Part shown: positions 47,965-59,693 of the stretch, in pieces
How the letters are laid out: each line of letters begins with the position of its first letter
Position numbering within the stretch: position 1 is the stretch's first letter
Source: Glycine soja
Lineage: Eukaryota; Streptophyta; Magnoliopsida; Fabales; Fabaceae
Length of the DNA stretch: 64,000 nt
Assembly (NCBI RefSeq): GCF_004193775.1
Contig: NC_041004.1
Coordinates: 32,388,411 to 32,452,410, forward strand
Direction: 5' to 3'
Notes under the pieces: model-generated
Seen by the model: only the letters and a program-made list of their open reading frames with translations
What the model was told of the DNA's origin: nothing
Database searches by the model: none
Program-made: the position numbers and the translations under genes

Positions 47965-48135
47965 AGGAGGCTAAAACACAAGAGATATCTTCACTAATGG
48001 GCCAAGAGAAAATCACACAAGTGAATTTGACACATAAGACATTAGATTTGTGACTATTTCTCACACATGTATTGCTCAACTTTTCCTTGTCTATTGTGGG
48101 ACCTGACCTTCGATTTACAAATTGTACTTTAACAA
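47965..48135 (-). repeat. Left terminal repeat of a nested minus-strand LTR element
   Basis: Diverged partner of 51490-51650: both contain ACAAGTGAATTTGA and ACATTAGMTTTGTG with similar flanks. Interpreted as the downstream (3') LTR of an old non-autonomous element on the minus strand, because the primer site lies beside the right copy. Confidence 0.55.
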
Positions 48136-48177
48136 TGTTGTCCTTCGGGGTAAGTCTCTTATAGATGGCATGTTCCC

Positions 48178-51155
48178 TGTAACATCCCATTTTTCGTGAA
48201 ATAAATTAAAAAGGTTTTTCATTAAAAATAAATAGAATTTTAGAAAAAAAATAATGAGGTTTTTGTAATTAAATAAATAAGCAGAAATAGCTTTATTAAA
48301 ATAATGGTTTGAAGGAAAATAAAAAAGGATATTTGATTTATTCTTTTGATAGGAAATAAAATAGAGTATTTATTTATAAAATAATAAATAAATAAATAAA
48401 AATAGAGTAAATAATAGGTAGAGAGTACCCTAGCTATAAACAGAGGCTGACGATACATCTCTACGCTTCCTCTTCCTCTCAATTTCATTTTCCCTTCTCC
48501 TCCTCCCAAAACCCTCTCTTTTTCCCACATACACTCAAATATATCTCAATAAAATGACGATCTCAAAATCATTAATCGTTGGGTTGTTGTGAAATTTGAG
48601 CATCAGGTTTGAAACACATTTCAGGACACTATTACCGTTGGAATGTGTGAAAAAATGTCGAAGGTTAGAGAATTTCCCTTTGCATCATAGCCTTTCCTTT
48701 TCCCACAGAGATCCAAAATTTGTCCTAGTAAAACCAAAGTCCCGGACTCGTTAACCGTTGGATTGTTGTAAAATTGGGGCACAAGGTTTGCAATTTATTA
48801 CCGCACATCTTCATCATTGGGATTTGAAGTATAATGTATGGGGAGGGAGAAATACTCATTACACGTAGACAATGGAATGAAGACTTCAATCTCTTCTCCT
48901 TCTCTCTAACGTTTGGAAACCTTATCAGAGATACAAGAGAAAAAGCTTGAGGAATGTTAGGGAACCACTAGAGGTAAAGGATGAGTTATTCACAATTAGG
49001 GACTAGTGAGAATATGTGTAGGGATCCTTAGAGTATAAATTAGAATGGGTTTTTGGGGTGTTTTTGAAAATTTTGATTCTATCTTTACAATTATAACTGT
49101 GAATTATACATGTTTGACAAACCAATTGATGTCCAAATGAGAAATTATCGTGAAATTGGTGTGTTTTTGTGTTGAGTATGAACCCTAAAAATTGAGTTTT
49201 TTTTGTTAATTAGCATGAATTGTACTCTAAATAATATTCTCTTTAATTATTTTTTTTATACAAATTATTGTAATTCTTTTTGTATGATTATGTGAACTGT
49301 TTTAGGGATTTTACTCCCCGTGTTGTGAGAAACATTTTTGTATGATTTGTTTCTCTTTTGAATAAGATTTAGCGTGATAAATAATTATATTGAGATCTTA
49401 AAATTGTGGTTGAAATTGTGTATAAGTGATAAATTAAATATGTGATAAATTGTGAGATAACATGTTGCTTTCAGATTATAATATTGTTATTGAGATTAAG
49501 TATAAGTGTAATGCTCAACATGTGTTAATTTGTGAGATACACATAAACATGTAATGGTGGATTGTGACATGGTGAGATGTTAAAAGTGTGGATATGAAAT
49601 TTGACCGTGAATAAGTGAGTGGTTAACACTTGATGTGACAATACTTGTGTTGTGAGCTGTGAATTATATAATAACCCGACCAATGTTTATCTTGAGAAAA
49701 ATGTTTATGCGCAATGTTAAAGGGAAGATGTAGGATTCCTATTTAAGAATTAGTGTTAAATTGTAGCGCAATGTGTTAAACATGTTTGAAACACGAGTGT
49801 GAGGTTGTGGGTATTGTATAATTCACGAGCAGTATCTATAAATTGAATATGTGATGAATTGTGAAATAACATGTTGCTTTGAGATTATAACATTGTTATT
49901 GAGATTGAGTATAAGTGCAAAGTTGAATGTGTTAATTTGTTAGATACACGTAAACATGTGATGGTGGATTGTGACATTATTAGATGTTAAATTGTGGACA
50001 TGAGATTTGGTAGTGAATAAGTATGTGGTTAAGACTTAATATGACAATACTTGTATTGTGAGCTGTGAATTATACAATAACCCGACCAGTGTTTACCTTG
50101 AGAAAAGTGTTTATGCCCAGTGTTAAAGGGAAAGTGTAGGATTCCTAGTAAGGAACCAGCGTTAAATTGTAGCGCAATGTATTGAATGTGTTTGAAACAC
50201 GAGTGTGAGGTCGTGGGTATTGTATAATTCATGAGCAGTGTTTCCGTGCAAAAATTGTTTTAGGGATTGGACCTGAATCATGAAGGTGAGGCCCTAACGG
50301 ATTCTTCAGAGTTTCAGCCTTGGGGATAAAGACACTCGGTTTGAGTGCTCCTTTAAGCCTATGTTGATCCCATGTGGTTGGAGCATTCTCACAAAACAGA
50401 GTGACCCTGACTAGTCACCTTATGATTTTACTTAGTGAGAGTGACCTGACATACCCATTGTGTGGTGTGTCTTGTTATGTACTCCTATGTGTCCCAGGGT
50501 GGTTTTTCACTGATATGGTATCACATTGCATATAGGCTTGAATCTTAGTATACGTGTTGCATAACGCTTGCTAATTGTTTATTATGAAATTGATGAGTGT
50601 TATTTCATCTTGATTGAGTATGTGATTCATGCGTAATGTGATTGGTGTTTGAGAAATGAATTTTAAATGATAAAGTGGTGAAGTGACATGGATTGTATTA
50701 AGTTAAGCTATGTTATAATTACTTCCATAATTTATTTTGATTATGTCTTTATTTATTTGTTTTTTTAATGTGATAACTCACTCCCTGTATGCTATTTGTG
50801 TTTGGATCCAGTGATGATCTTGAACTTTGTGTTTGTGGGAGCAGATGACTAGGTGGATGACTTTAAAGAACCTCGTGCTAGAGGATGCTGGGACACAATG
50901 CTTTGATAGGATATGACATTAGGGATGAGTTTTTATTTTAATTGCATGATGTTACTTTATTTTATTTTACCTCACTATTTTAACAAAATTTCTTTTGTAA
51001 ACTTTGACGATCTTATTCTAAGTCGGATATGCTTTTAATAACTTCTATTTGGTAATAATAAAGTGAATGTGAACATTTTACCAATGTGAATTTGTTTATA
51101 AGTATTTTTATATGTTTTATTTATCTATATGTATGTTGGGATAGAGGGTGTCACA
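48178..51155 (+). mobile_element. Probable solo LTR, 2,978 bp, TSD TTCCC
   Basis: Begins TGTAACATCCC and ends GGGTGTCACA, with 5-bp target duplications TTCCC at 48173-48177 and 51156-51160. No coding frame lies inside; a promoter-like CTATAAACA at about 48435 is followed by a pyrimidine-rich leader. This suggests a solo LTR left by recombination between the two LTRs of a Ty3-type element, although a non-coding internal element cannot be ruled out. It contains a 410-bp internal duplication and has inserted into an older minus-strand element. Confidence 0.8.
49430..50245. repeat. 410-bp tandem duplication inside the solo LTR
   Basis: Unit 1 (about 49430-49839) and unit 2 (about 49840-50245) align over their length: AACATGTTGCTTT, ATGGTGGATTGTGACAT, GTGAGCTGTGAATTATA, AATAACCCGACCA and GAAACACGAGTGTGAGGT recur in order. 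Divergence is roughly 10%. Confidence 0.92.
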
Positions 51156-51160
51156 TTCCC

Positions 51161-51489
51161 TCCTCAAACAAAGGCTCTTTTGAATCCATGAGTATTCAAT
51201 AGTGATCCTTAGAGCTTAATCACGCTTGTTAGTATGCTCTTTGTCGTTACGCCCTTAGACCTTAGTCATTGATGTTGGCATGCTTTATATACTAATTACA
51301 TTGCCATTAGATCACATAACAGGACATGTCGCCAACCTCCATGTTGATAAGAAGACTTTTGATTATCATACATGGATCCATCGTCAGGAAGACTTTCAAT
51401 ACATGGAATCTCCATGCCTGAATCCATTGCCAATTCCATTATACTCATTTGAGCCGATACGGTCACCTAGTTGAGTAATCGACTCTGAT
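51161..51489 (-). mobile_element. Interior of the older minus-strand non-autonomous LTR element
   Basis: About 330 bp between the solo LTR insertion and the right terminal repeat. It ends with ACTCTGATACCA (51481-51492), which on the minus strand is TGGTATCAGAGT, a one-base variant of the tRNA-Met primer site. The remaining interior lies at about 48136-48177. No protein was recognised, so this looks like a TRIM- or LARD-like element split by the solo LTR. Confidence 0.55.
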
Positions 51490-51650
51490 ACCATTTATTG
51501 GGAATCAAATGGGTAACACTAAGAGATCTTCATCAATGATGCATGAGCAAACCATACAAGTGAATTTGATGTCCCATTCAACTTAAAACCTAGAGACATT
51601 AGCTTTGTGTGTCTTTCGTACTTATATGTAATGCGTATAGATTAGCAACT
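51490..51650 (-). repeat. Right terminal repeat (5' LTR) of the nested element
   Basis: Lies next to the minus-strand primer site. It matches 47965-48135 imperfectly, with a 15-20 bp insertion. Outer border approximate. Confidence 0.5.
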
Positions 51651-51689
51651 GAAAATCAGTATTTAAAATCACTTAAAAATGACTGAAAA

Positions 51690-51900
51690 ACAGTTTTAAT
51701 TATATTTTTATTAGCAATCAAAATATCGATCTATAATTATGTTTTAGTGTGAGGCTGACAAAAATAGTCTCTATAATGGGCTAATAATGACAAAAAAAAT
51801 ATTAGTTTACAATTATTTTCATTTGGAGAGAAAAAAAGTAGTCTCCAATTAAATATTTTTTCATGGTCATTAGTGACTAAAAAATTGATCTCTAATTATG
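51690..51900. repeat. Dispersed repeat with AGTCTCTAATTA motifs, copy 2
   Basis: Partner of 43775-43980, same orientation; contains TCTATAATGGGCTAATAATG and GTAGTCTCCAATTAAATAT. Confidence 0.6.
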
Positions 51901-51997
51901 GTAAATCCATAAGCAAATGATAAAAAAATAAAATTTATTTTTTATAATTGTTAAATAAATAGGGGAATATACATTAAATTTAAGCATAAAAAATAGT

Positions 51998-52185
51998 CTA
52001 CATGGGAAAATTTCCATCGATTAGAAAGTAGCCATATTTTAAAATATGTGTGACATAAGCAGGCAACAATGGATTAGTTCAGAGCCACTGAAAGAATTCT
52101 GTAATTACAAATTTTTTTAATTAATTTTATCTTTGTTATAAATAAAGTGACAATGGTTAAATAACCTTCTAAGATCCAAGTATAT
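51998..52185. repeat. Local direct repeat, copy 1 (partner 52461-52620)
   Basis: About 190 bp sharing with 52461-52620 the ordered words GTAGCCATATTT / GTGGCCACATTT, GAGCCACTGAAAGAATTCTG / GATCCACTAAAAGAATCATG and TATAAATAAAGTGACAATG / TATAAGTAAGGTGATATTG. Identity is roughly 70%. Confidence 0.7.
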
Positions 52186-52209
52186 ACTTTTATGCTAAGT
52201 GAATGAATG

Positions 52210-52231
52210 TTATATATATATATATATATAT
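52210..52231. repeat. TA microsatellite
   Basis: Short pure TA tract. Confidence 0.95.
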
Positions 52232-52387
52232 GAGGAGAGATCAGCTTACACAATTAATAACTCTTTTTAATTCTTTTAAGGTTATTTCTCATTCTATCCA
52301 TTCATTATCTTGGAATCAAATCACTAATGTTATCCTGTTATATTTCAGAAGAATGAATAATAAGAATAAAAAAGTTACTCTTGATGT

Positions 52388-52391
<4 letters not shown>

Positions 52392-52445
<54 letters not shown>
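52392..52445. repeat. TA microsatellite
   Basis: About 54 bp of TA repeat just before copy 2 of the local direct repeat. Confidence 0.97.
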
Positions 52446-52448
<3 letters not shown>

Positions 52449-52460
52449 GAAAATAACTTT

Positions 52461-52620
52461 CCTATGAAAACTTTCATCACAAGGTGGCCACATTTAAAAA
52501 TTTGTGCACCATGAGCAACCGACAACTGATCAAATGTGATCCACTAAAAGAATCATGAAATTGCAATTTTGATTTAATCTTTGCTTATAAGTAAGGTGAT
52601 ATTGTTAAAAATCCAAGGAC
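52461..52620. repeat. Local direct repeat, copy 2 (partner 51998-52185)
   Basis: See 51998. Both copies have TA tracts just before or after them, so slippage or TA-targeted insertion may have spread the unit. Confidence 0.7.
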
Positions 52621-52639
52621 TCATATGATACTACAAGTG

Positions 52640-53384
52640 GATGTTGTCAAAATTATATAGAGCAAAAATATAATTTAATTTAAATGTATTAGCACCTAGA
52701 GTGTGGAGCATTACTCCACGGGTAAGTTACCTATGCTTCACATGTTTGTAATTTGATTCTTTATAATAATTGTGTCATGGTAAAATCTGGTCAGCTTCAA
52801 TGAAAAAAAAAAAAAACACTACTAAACATGAAATGGACAACTTCTTCATTAATTAAACTCAACACATATGTTCTTATGTTATTGCTACCAAAAACATCCT
52901 ATACATTGCCAAAACTTAAACCACCTATGCCATGAAGTAGAATAAGCCTACTAGACTCACGAAAGCCCACCCCTTGCAATCATTTTTAACTGATTGGTGA
53001 GGTTGGGACTTTAGAAATCGCAGACACCATACTCTACATAGAAATTATTCATGGAAAGGAGGATGATGAAGAAGTATGCAACAAGAGAAGGGTTGCAATG
53101 AGAGGAATGAACACTGACAACACCCTAATCTGTCAATGTTATTCAAAGGGGTAAATTTGGAATATCATAGTATCATATTTGATTTTTTTTATTTTTTAAA
53201 TAAGTTAACGGAACCTAAATAGTGTTTAAGATAAGGGATTAAAAGTAATATTCTATATCTATATATATATTCATTAAAGTAATTGTGTGTTGTTTGGTGA
53301 ATTTATATTGCGAAAAGTTTACTTTCATTTTTTATAAGCAAATTAATGGAGTTTTCATTTAAAAATTAAAATTTACACGATTTA
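52640..53384. other. Intergenic DNA, no gene seen
   Basis: AT-rich; an A run at about 52801-52815. Nothing coding was recognised. Confidence 0.45.
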
Positions 53385-53960
53385 GAGTGATGATATCGTA
53401 GCGACGAGACGAGTCATTACAAAAAGAGGTAGAATTCAGACCTTAAAAGACACCCCAATTCAAAATGAATAGCATAAAATATGTGATCACTTCGTGGGAA
53501 ATAAAACCCCTCAATCAATTTCAAGAAACCATGGAAGAATCAAGAATTCCCAAATTTCTAGCTTTCTAACATTCAAAGCCAAACACTTAATTAAATCATC
53601 CAATTCGCATCATGGCATCAATTGACCCATCAAAGATTAGCTATTCATAGTTATCATTGTACACAAAAAATTAAAATGCATAAAATACCTCCCAAAATTA
53701 GCCCCAATTTGATCCTCTAAGGATCCCAACACATGTTCATCCTAACCTCAATTGCAATAAACTCATCCCTTACCTCATAGTGAGCTCATGTGTGTTGTCT
53801 GGCAGCTATAATAGTATCTCTAGTGGTTTTCTTACACTCCTCAAGCTTTTTCCTCTGATTGCTCTCCTAGGATTTCCAAGAGTTAGGGAGAAGGAGAAGG
53901 GATTGGAGCCTCAATTTCACTGTCTCTGTGCGAGGGGTTCCAATTGAACCATTGAACCAT
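53385..53960 (-). repeat. Inverted fragment related to the 48-51 kb LTR family
   Basis: Read on the minus strand it contains TCTTCTCCTTCTCCCTAAC, AAAAAGCTTGAGGA, ACCACTAGAG, AGGGATGAGTT and GGGATCCTTAGAG in the same order as 48890-49035 of the solo LTR. It is a partial, diverged copy of that family in the opposite orientation; its ends are not fixed. Confidence 0.7.
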
Positions 53961-54620
53961 GGAGTTGCATTCATGCTCATGTACAACTATGCAAGAAAGG
54001 AAATAATTTAGTGGTAAAGTCTATTAACTGCAAAAATAAAAATTTAACAAAGAAAGAGTTGAGCTGAGGTGAATAGCAATAAAATAATTTGAATAGTCAC
54101 TATCAATGGTATTAAAAAGTAAAGAAACCAACATGTTTTAGCATGACTGACAAATAACTTTGCTACTTAATCATGTATTCAGAGATTTCATCTTTAGGTT
54201 AATTCTTCAAATAAACTTTAGTACTTCATATTCCTAACTTTTAACCGAAAATACTTTGGGTTGAAAATAGTACATAGAAAACATATCAGCTGACCTTTTT
54301 CAAGTTGGAAATAAGGACTAAAAGACATGAACATTTTGGTGAAATTCTCTTTCCCTTTTTTTCTCATGTGATCAACTATCTCAAAAGAGGTTCTAACCCT
54401 CTTGATGGGTTTTTTGTTGTGGGGATTTTCTTGTGTCTCCATCATGGTCAAACCAATAGTTGGACCAAAAGCAAATAAAATAAAATAACAAATTGGATCA
54501 AACAATGATAAACCAACAAAACTGTGAAAAATCTACATAGGATCACAAATTAAGACAAAGCAAAATTAAAGGAAACAATGTAGGAAAAGATGAATAATGA
54601 AAGTGAATTTAAAACATTCA

Positions 54621-54654
<34 letters not shown>

Positions 54655-54832
54655 ATATAATCAACATCGTAACCAACTAATAAAAATTAAGAAAATGCTG
54701 AATGAAGCATGAATAACCAACTAGCTAGGCTTGTTATGCCTAGCTTCGACTAATATAGGAGAAGAACGAAAAGAGTTAGAGATTTTGAGGCACACCAAGA
54801 AAGAGTCCAAGAGAAAGTGTTGTATTAAAGAG

Positions 54833-54900
<68 letters not shown>

Positions 54901-55154
54901 AAACTATTTTTAAAAGAATTCAAGTCGAAACAAAGTTGGGTTTGCACATATTATTCCATTTTACTTTTTTAGTCTAAATTTATACAAATTCAAAAGAAAA
55001 AAAATTAAAATTAAAAGATATCGGCCAAAATAGACCTAATTAAATTCGGGCTTATGTTTCGAATGTCAAACCTAGCCCAACAATCCCATTAGGTCACCCC
55101 AAATAGGCCCAATTATATTTTGGACAATATTTTTTCAGTCTAGCTTGGCCTATC
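53961..55154. other. Intergenic DNA with two microsatellites, no gene seen
   Basis: A TA/CA compound microsatellite at 54621-54653 and a 58-bp TA tract at 54839-54897. A 95-codon minus-strand frame (54505-54218) has no recognised domain and is not called. Confidence 0.5.
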
Positions 55155-56518
55155 TGATAAGTGTTAATTTCACTTATAAACTAATCTTTTAAATTTGGCA
55201 CTTATATCACTTTTCTCTTTCTTTTAATACTTATTTGGCCTTAAGTTTGTTACTGAAAGGAATTTTGGTCTAGAATGTTACTTTTTAATTGTAGAAAAAG
55301 ATTAAAGAAAACAAGTGAAGAATTGATGAGTTTGGGAGTTGTGCTTAGCCCGAAATGGAATTGGGCTCAGAACTAGACTACTTTAGAGTGTTATAAGGAT
55401 TTGGTCTTAGCATCTTCAGTGCTTAACACAAAAAGCTTTTGTGCTTAGTGAGTTGGCACCTATAAAAGGAAATTTTGTGTATTCTTTCAAGGGATCACCA
55501 CCACCACACTTCACCACACTCAACCACACTTTACAAATCCCAAGTTCCATTCTCTCTTGGAAAAGGGTGAAACAAGACCTTTGGAGCTCTCTTGTTTCTT
55601 TTTCTTCATTCTCCTTCATTTCTCCATGGATTTTTTCCATCCTTATGGCTAGGAGTTGCTAGATTCTTAAGTTCCGGGATTGCATCTAGTGAAACCCACT
55701 CATGTATTTCTTGTGAAACCTAACTCTTTTCTAATCTTAATATACTACTTCCTATTCTTATGCTTATTTTCTTATGAGTGGTTTAATCACCCATTTTCAT
55801 GTTTGATGACTTTATTTGTTGTTAGGAAACACACTTTGATTCAAGATTTGAAATAGAGAACTCAATAGACCTATGATCTAGGAATGAGTCTTTATTTATG
55901 GATTGTATCTTTTTAATTCTTGTGCTTCATACAAATTTCCTTGTTAAAGCTTTTGAGAAATTAAGGATATGATGAGGAAATTTGACCTTAATCCACCTAA
56001 AGAATTAGGGATTGAAAATTGGATGTGAATTTTAGTATTTTGATGTGAGTTCATTGTTACGTGTTTGGGGATACATGAGGAATGATATTTTATGAAGTCC
56101 AACCTCGACAACATTTGCCATTGATTTTTAATCATTTCATCTCATACCATGTGTTTGATAAAAAATCCTAAATAGTTTATTTCAACCTTTGTTCTTGAAT
56201 ATTTAGTTTTACTGAATTCTCTTTTAGTTAATGTTACTTTTCAACTGCATTTTATACTTGCCCTTAAACCTTTGTTAGCAAAATGTGTCAAATGCACTTA
56301 ATATTATGCAAGTCCCTATGGATACAATCTCTAAATATTCATCGGTACTTGTATGATTTGGTTCCCTTCCCAAATATTATGAACAAGTTCTTGGCATCAT
56401 TGTCGTGTACAAGTTCTCTAAATATCAGGAATTTGCACATTTTTGTTATCTTAGGTTCCATTTATTGATTCTCTCATTCTTTTATCTTTTACTTTTTTTC
56501 ATATTCTTTGTTTATTTG
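55155..56518 (+). repeat. Old Athila-type LTR and leader remnant, copy 2
   Basis: Starts TGATAAGTGTTAATTTCACT and has an LTR-like end GAACA at 56385, followed by TTCTTGGCATCATTGTCG, a decayed Athila primer site. The right part (55789-56518) matches 34827-35540. It includes a GTGCTTAGTGAG word (55440) related to the CGCTTAGCG motif of the neighbouring younger element, so the two are probably related families. Confidence 0.65.
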
Positions 56519-57859
56519 TGTTAGTCGTCATTCATGACTAAGTTTTGTATTTAATATTTGCAAAAAAATAGCGCTTTGTCTTCAATTTATAGTTCATTTT
56601 GTAGGAATTGTACATATTTTCATTTTTAGCTTGATTTTATACAATAGATGCTCCCATTTTTGTGAACTAATGTTGAAACCACTTCAATTTCAGGCTAAAA
56701 GAAGAGAAGGTTCAAGTAGCTAGTGTCTCGCTAAGCGAGGCAGATGCGCTTAGCGAGTGATATCCGCTAAGCGAGACATACAACTCGCTTAGCGTGTTGG
56801 GAAACCCTAGAAGAGGATCAGTTAGATATGTGCTCGTCCAACGAGTCGTTTGTCTCTTCTCGTGCTTAGCGCGTCCAGCTCGCTTAGCCAAAATTCACTT
56901 ACTCTCGCTTAGCGAGCTAATCTCGCTAAGCAAGCCTTCAAAAGCTGAAACGTCCAAGTAGCCTTTAAAACACTAAAGTTGGCAGAAACAGGGAGAGGAG
57001 TCGAAAAACAGAGCCAAGGGAGAAGCTGAAGCGACATAAATTGAGCCACCAAGAGAGTTTAGGTTAGAGGAGTGAGATTAAGGTTCTAGAGGTAGAAGGA
57101 GACATCCTCAACCCTTCTTAGCCATTTTCTTCCACTTAAACTCTATTCTTCCTTGTATTGAGAGTTCATTTCTTGTAATGGAAGGCTAAACCTCTTGGTT
57201 GGGAAATTTCGCCAAACCCTTGATGTAATATTCTTTCACTATCTATTTAATGTTGTTTTTCTGTGTTCATTGCTTCTATTTGCACTTATTTTTACATGCT
57301 TGTGGCTTGATCACCCATTTGTATGTATAGTTAGGATTTTTAGCATTGGAAAGTGCTTTAAAGCCTTAGAACTTGGTAAAGTAAGCTAGAAAACTGTATG
57401 TCTAGCAATGGAGCGCAGTAATCTAGTCTATATTATGCTGTAGACTTAATGCAACTCTTTTAGGCTGAGTTTGTTGAGGGATCAAGGACGAGGCTAAAGA
57501 GAGTTAGGTTCATTCACTAGAGGGATCTTGGTTTGGGTAATTTCTTAGCATAAGAACACTAGGATAACATTAAATAGATAAAAATATATGGCAACATCAA
57601 GGAAAATTTAGTAGAACGACCCAATGCTTTTTACTTGACTGTTTTTACTTCTCAAACTTAGGATATTTAATTTGTATTTAACTAGATTGTAGAACAAAAA
57701 CCCAACTTGATATTTATTTTTCTTTTGGTTTTACTTAAATGTTTGCTCACTGACTATACAATTTTTGAGTGAAACAAATTCCCTGTGGATATGATACTCA
57801 GACTTACCATTTTAATATACTACTTGTGCGAATTGGTACACTTTCCGACCACTCGAACA
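56519..57859 (+). repeat. 5' LTR of the Athila/Calypso-like element
   Basis: 1,341 bp, TGTT...AACA ends. Contains a cluster of CGCTTAGCG/CGCTAAGCG words at 56728-56936. The 3' border was set by the nearby primer site; the 5' border by the TGTTAGTCG start just after the older remnant. Confidence 0.75.
56728..56936. repeat. Cluster of CGCTTAGCG / CGCTAAGCG words in the LTR
   Basis: About eight instances or near variants in both orientations, such as TCTCGCTAAGCGAGGC, CTCGCTTAGCGTG and TCTCGCTTAGCGAGC. The 7-bp core is nearly palindromic, so each site can be read on both strands. Confidence 0.85.
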
Positions 57860-57865
57860 ACTTTT

Positions 57866-57883
57866 TGGCGCTGTTGCTGGGGA
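57866..57883 (+). other. Primer-binding site, tRNA-Asp type
   Basis: TGGCGCTGTTGCTGGGGA, a two-base variant of the TGGCGCCGTTGCCGGGGA site of Athila-type elements. Confidence 0.85.
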
Positions 57884-58020
57884 ATTTCTTTCCACTTAAA
57901 TCGTATAGTTCAGTTTGTAAACATTTATTCTTTATTCTTTGATTAATTTTGTGAATCGTTAGTTAGGATTCATTTACTTTTCTTGACTTGGTTAATTGCT
58001 GCTCTGTTAGTGCTTCTTGA

Positions 58021-59628
58021 ATGCGAGGTAACTCTTCAGCAGGGAATTTAGCTCCATTAGATTTGGAGATATAAGCCACTTGCAGGAGAAACAACGTAGA
58101 GAGAAGGAGAAAAGCTTTGCAAGAAAAGACAACACAACCAAGTTTGGAGGAAGCTCAATTATCTGAATCATCTTCAACATTTCTAGACTTAAGGGAATCT
58201 GAAGTAGGTGCGTCTGAAGCAAATATCATGGCTGAAGATCAACCATGGAGGGTGACTCTTAAAGACTATTCTAGCTCTACTGTGCCGCAGTTCTTTACAA
58301 GTATTGCGCGGCCAGAGGTCCAAGCTCATAACATCACATATCCCCATTCCTTGATCCAGTTGATTCAAGGAAATTTTTTTCATGGTTTGCCAAATGAAGA
58401 CCCGTACACACACCTAGCTACTTATATAGAAATTTGTAAAATAGTGAAAATTGCAGGTGTGCCAGAAGATGCAGTGCGACTTAACTTGTTTTCATTTTCT
58501 TTGGCTGGAGAAGCCAAGAGGTGGTTGCATTCTTTCAAGGGAAACAACTTAAAGACTTGGGAAGAGGTTGTAGAGAAATTTTTGAAGAAGTACTTCCCAG
58601 AATCAAAGACAGCTAAAGGCAAGGAAGCTATTTCTTCATTCCATCAATTTCTAGATAAATCCCTGAGTGAAGCACTTGAGAGATTTCGTAGCTTGCTACA
58701 GAAAACACCAACTCATGGATTTTCCGAGCCGATTCAGTTGAACATTTTCATTGATGGTTTGAGACCGCAGTCCAAGCAGTTATTGGATGCTTTTGTTGGA
58801 GGAAAAATTAAATTGAAGACTCCTGAAGAAGCAATGGAACTCATAGAGAACATGACTGCTAGTGATCATGCTATTCTGCGTGATAAAACTCATGTACCCA
58901 CAAAGAGAAGCCTGCTAGAGCTTTCTTCACAAGATGCATTGTTGGCACAGAACAAGCTGCTAGCTAAGCAACTAGAATCATTGACGGAGACACTTAGTAA
59001 GCTACCAACACAATTGCAAGTGGCTCAACCTTCCCATTCAGCAGTTATGTAGGTTGGAGGTGGCAACATATGTGGAGGAGCACATGAGTCTGGTTGTTGT
59101 ATACCTCTTGATGATGCTGCAAAAGAAGTGAATTATATGGGGAATCAACACAGACCAGGGTTTAATGCAGGTGGATTTTCAGGTTACCAGCAAGGTGCAA
59201 ATTTTAATCAGAACCAAGGGCAAGGGTGGAGGTCTCATCCAGGGAACCAATTTAACAAAGACCAAGGAGGACCATCCAATAGGCCTCAAAATCAAGGGCC
59301 TAGCCTTTATGAGAGGACCATCAAGCTGGAGGAGACTTTGGCTCAATTAATGCAGGTTTCAATGCCCAACCACAAGAGCACAAAGTCAGCTATAAAGAAC
59401 TTGGAAATTCAAGTGGGGCAGCTAGCCAAGCAGATGGTTGAAAATTCTTCTAGAGGTTTTGGAGCCAATACTGAAAAAAATCTCCAAGAAGAGTGCAAAG
59501 CTATCATAACCAGAAGCAAGAAGGCAACCATGGTGGAGGATAAGAGGAGGAACAATGATGAGCAGAAGTTGGAGGATGAAGAAGAAAAAGAAAAAGAAGA
59601 AGATCATATGAGGGGGAAAAATAAATAA
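58021..59628 (+). pseudogene. Athila-like Gag with in-frame stops
   Basis: One frame runs from the ATG at 58021 to 59628, interrupted by TAA at 58072-58074 and TAG at 59050-59052. The core at about 58300-58800 is a retrotransposon Gag domain (NFHGL-like, AKRWLHSF, TWEEVVEKFLKKYFP, FIDGLRPQSKQLLDA). A Gln/Asn/Gly-rich region follows (about 59128-59300), then a charged Lys/Glu-rich tail. Gag would form the particle shell. A frame change in the A-rich tract near 59630-59650 separates it from the protease. Confidence 0.9.
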
Positions 59629-59693
59629 GGAGGAAGAAGAAAAAAAATGAAAAAAAAAGAGAAAATGAGGAAGAAAAGAAGACAAAGAGTGAG

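Noticed and set aside
54218..54505. 95-codon minus-strand frame
   Set aside because: No domain recognised and no supporting context; possibly chance or a remnant.
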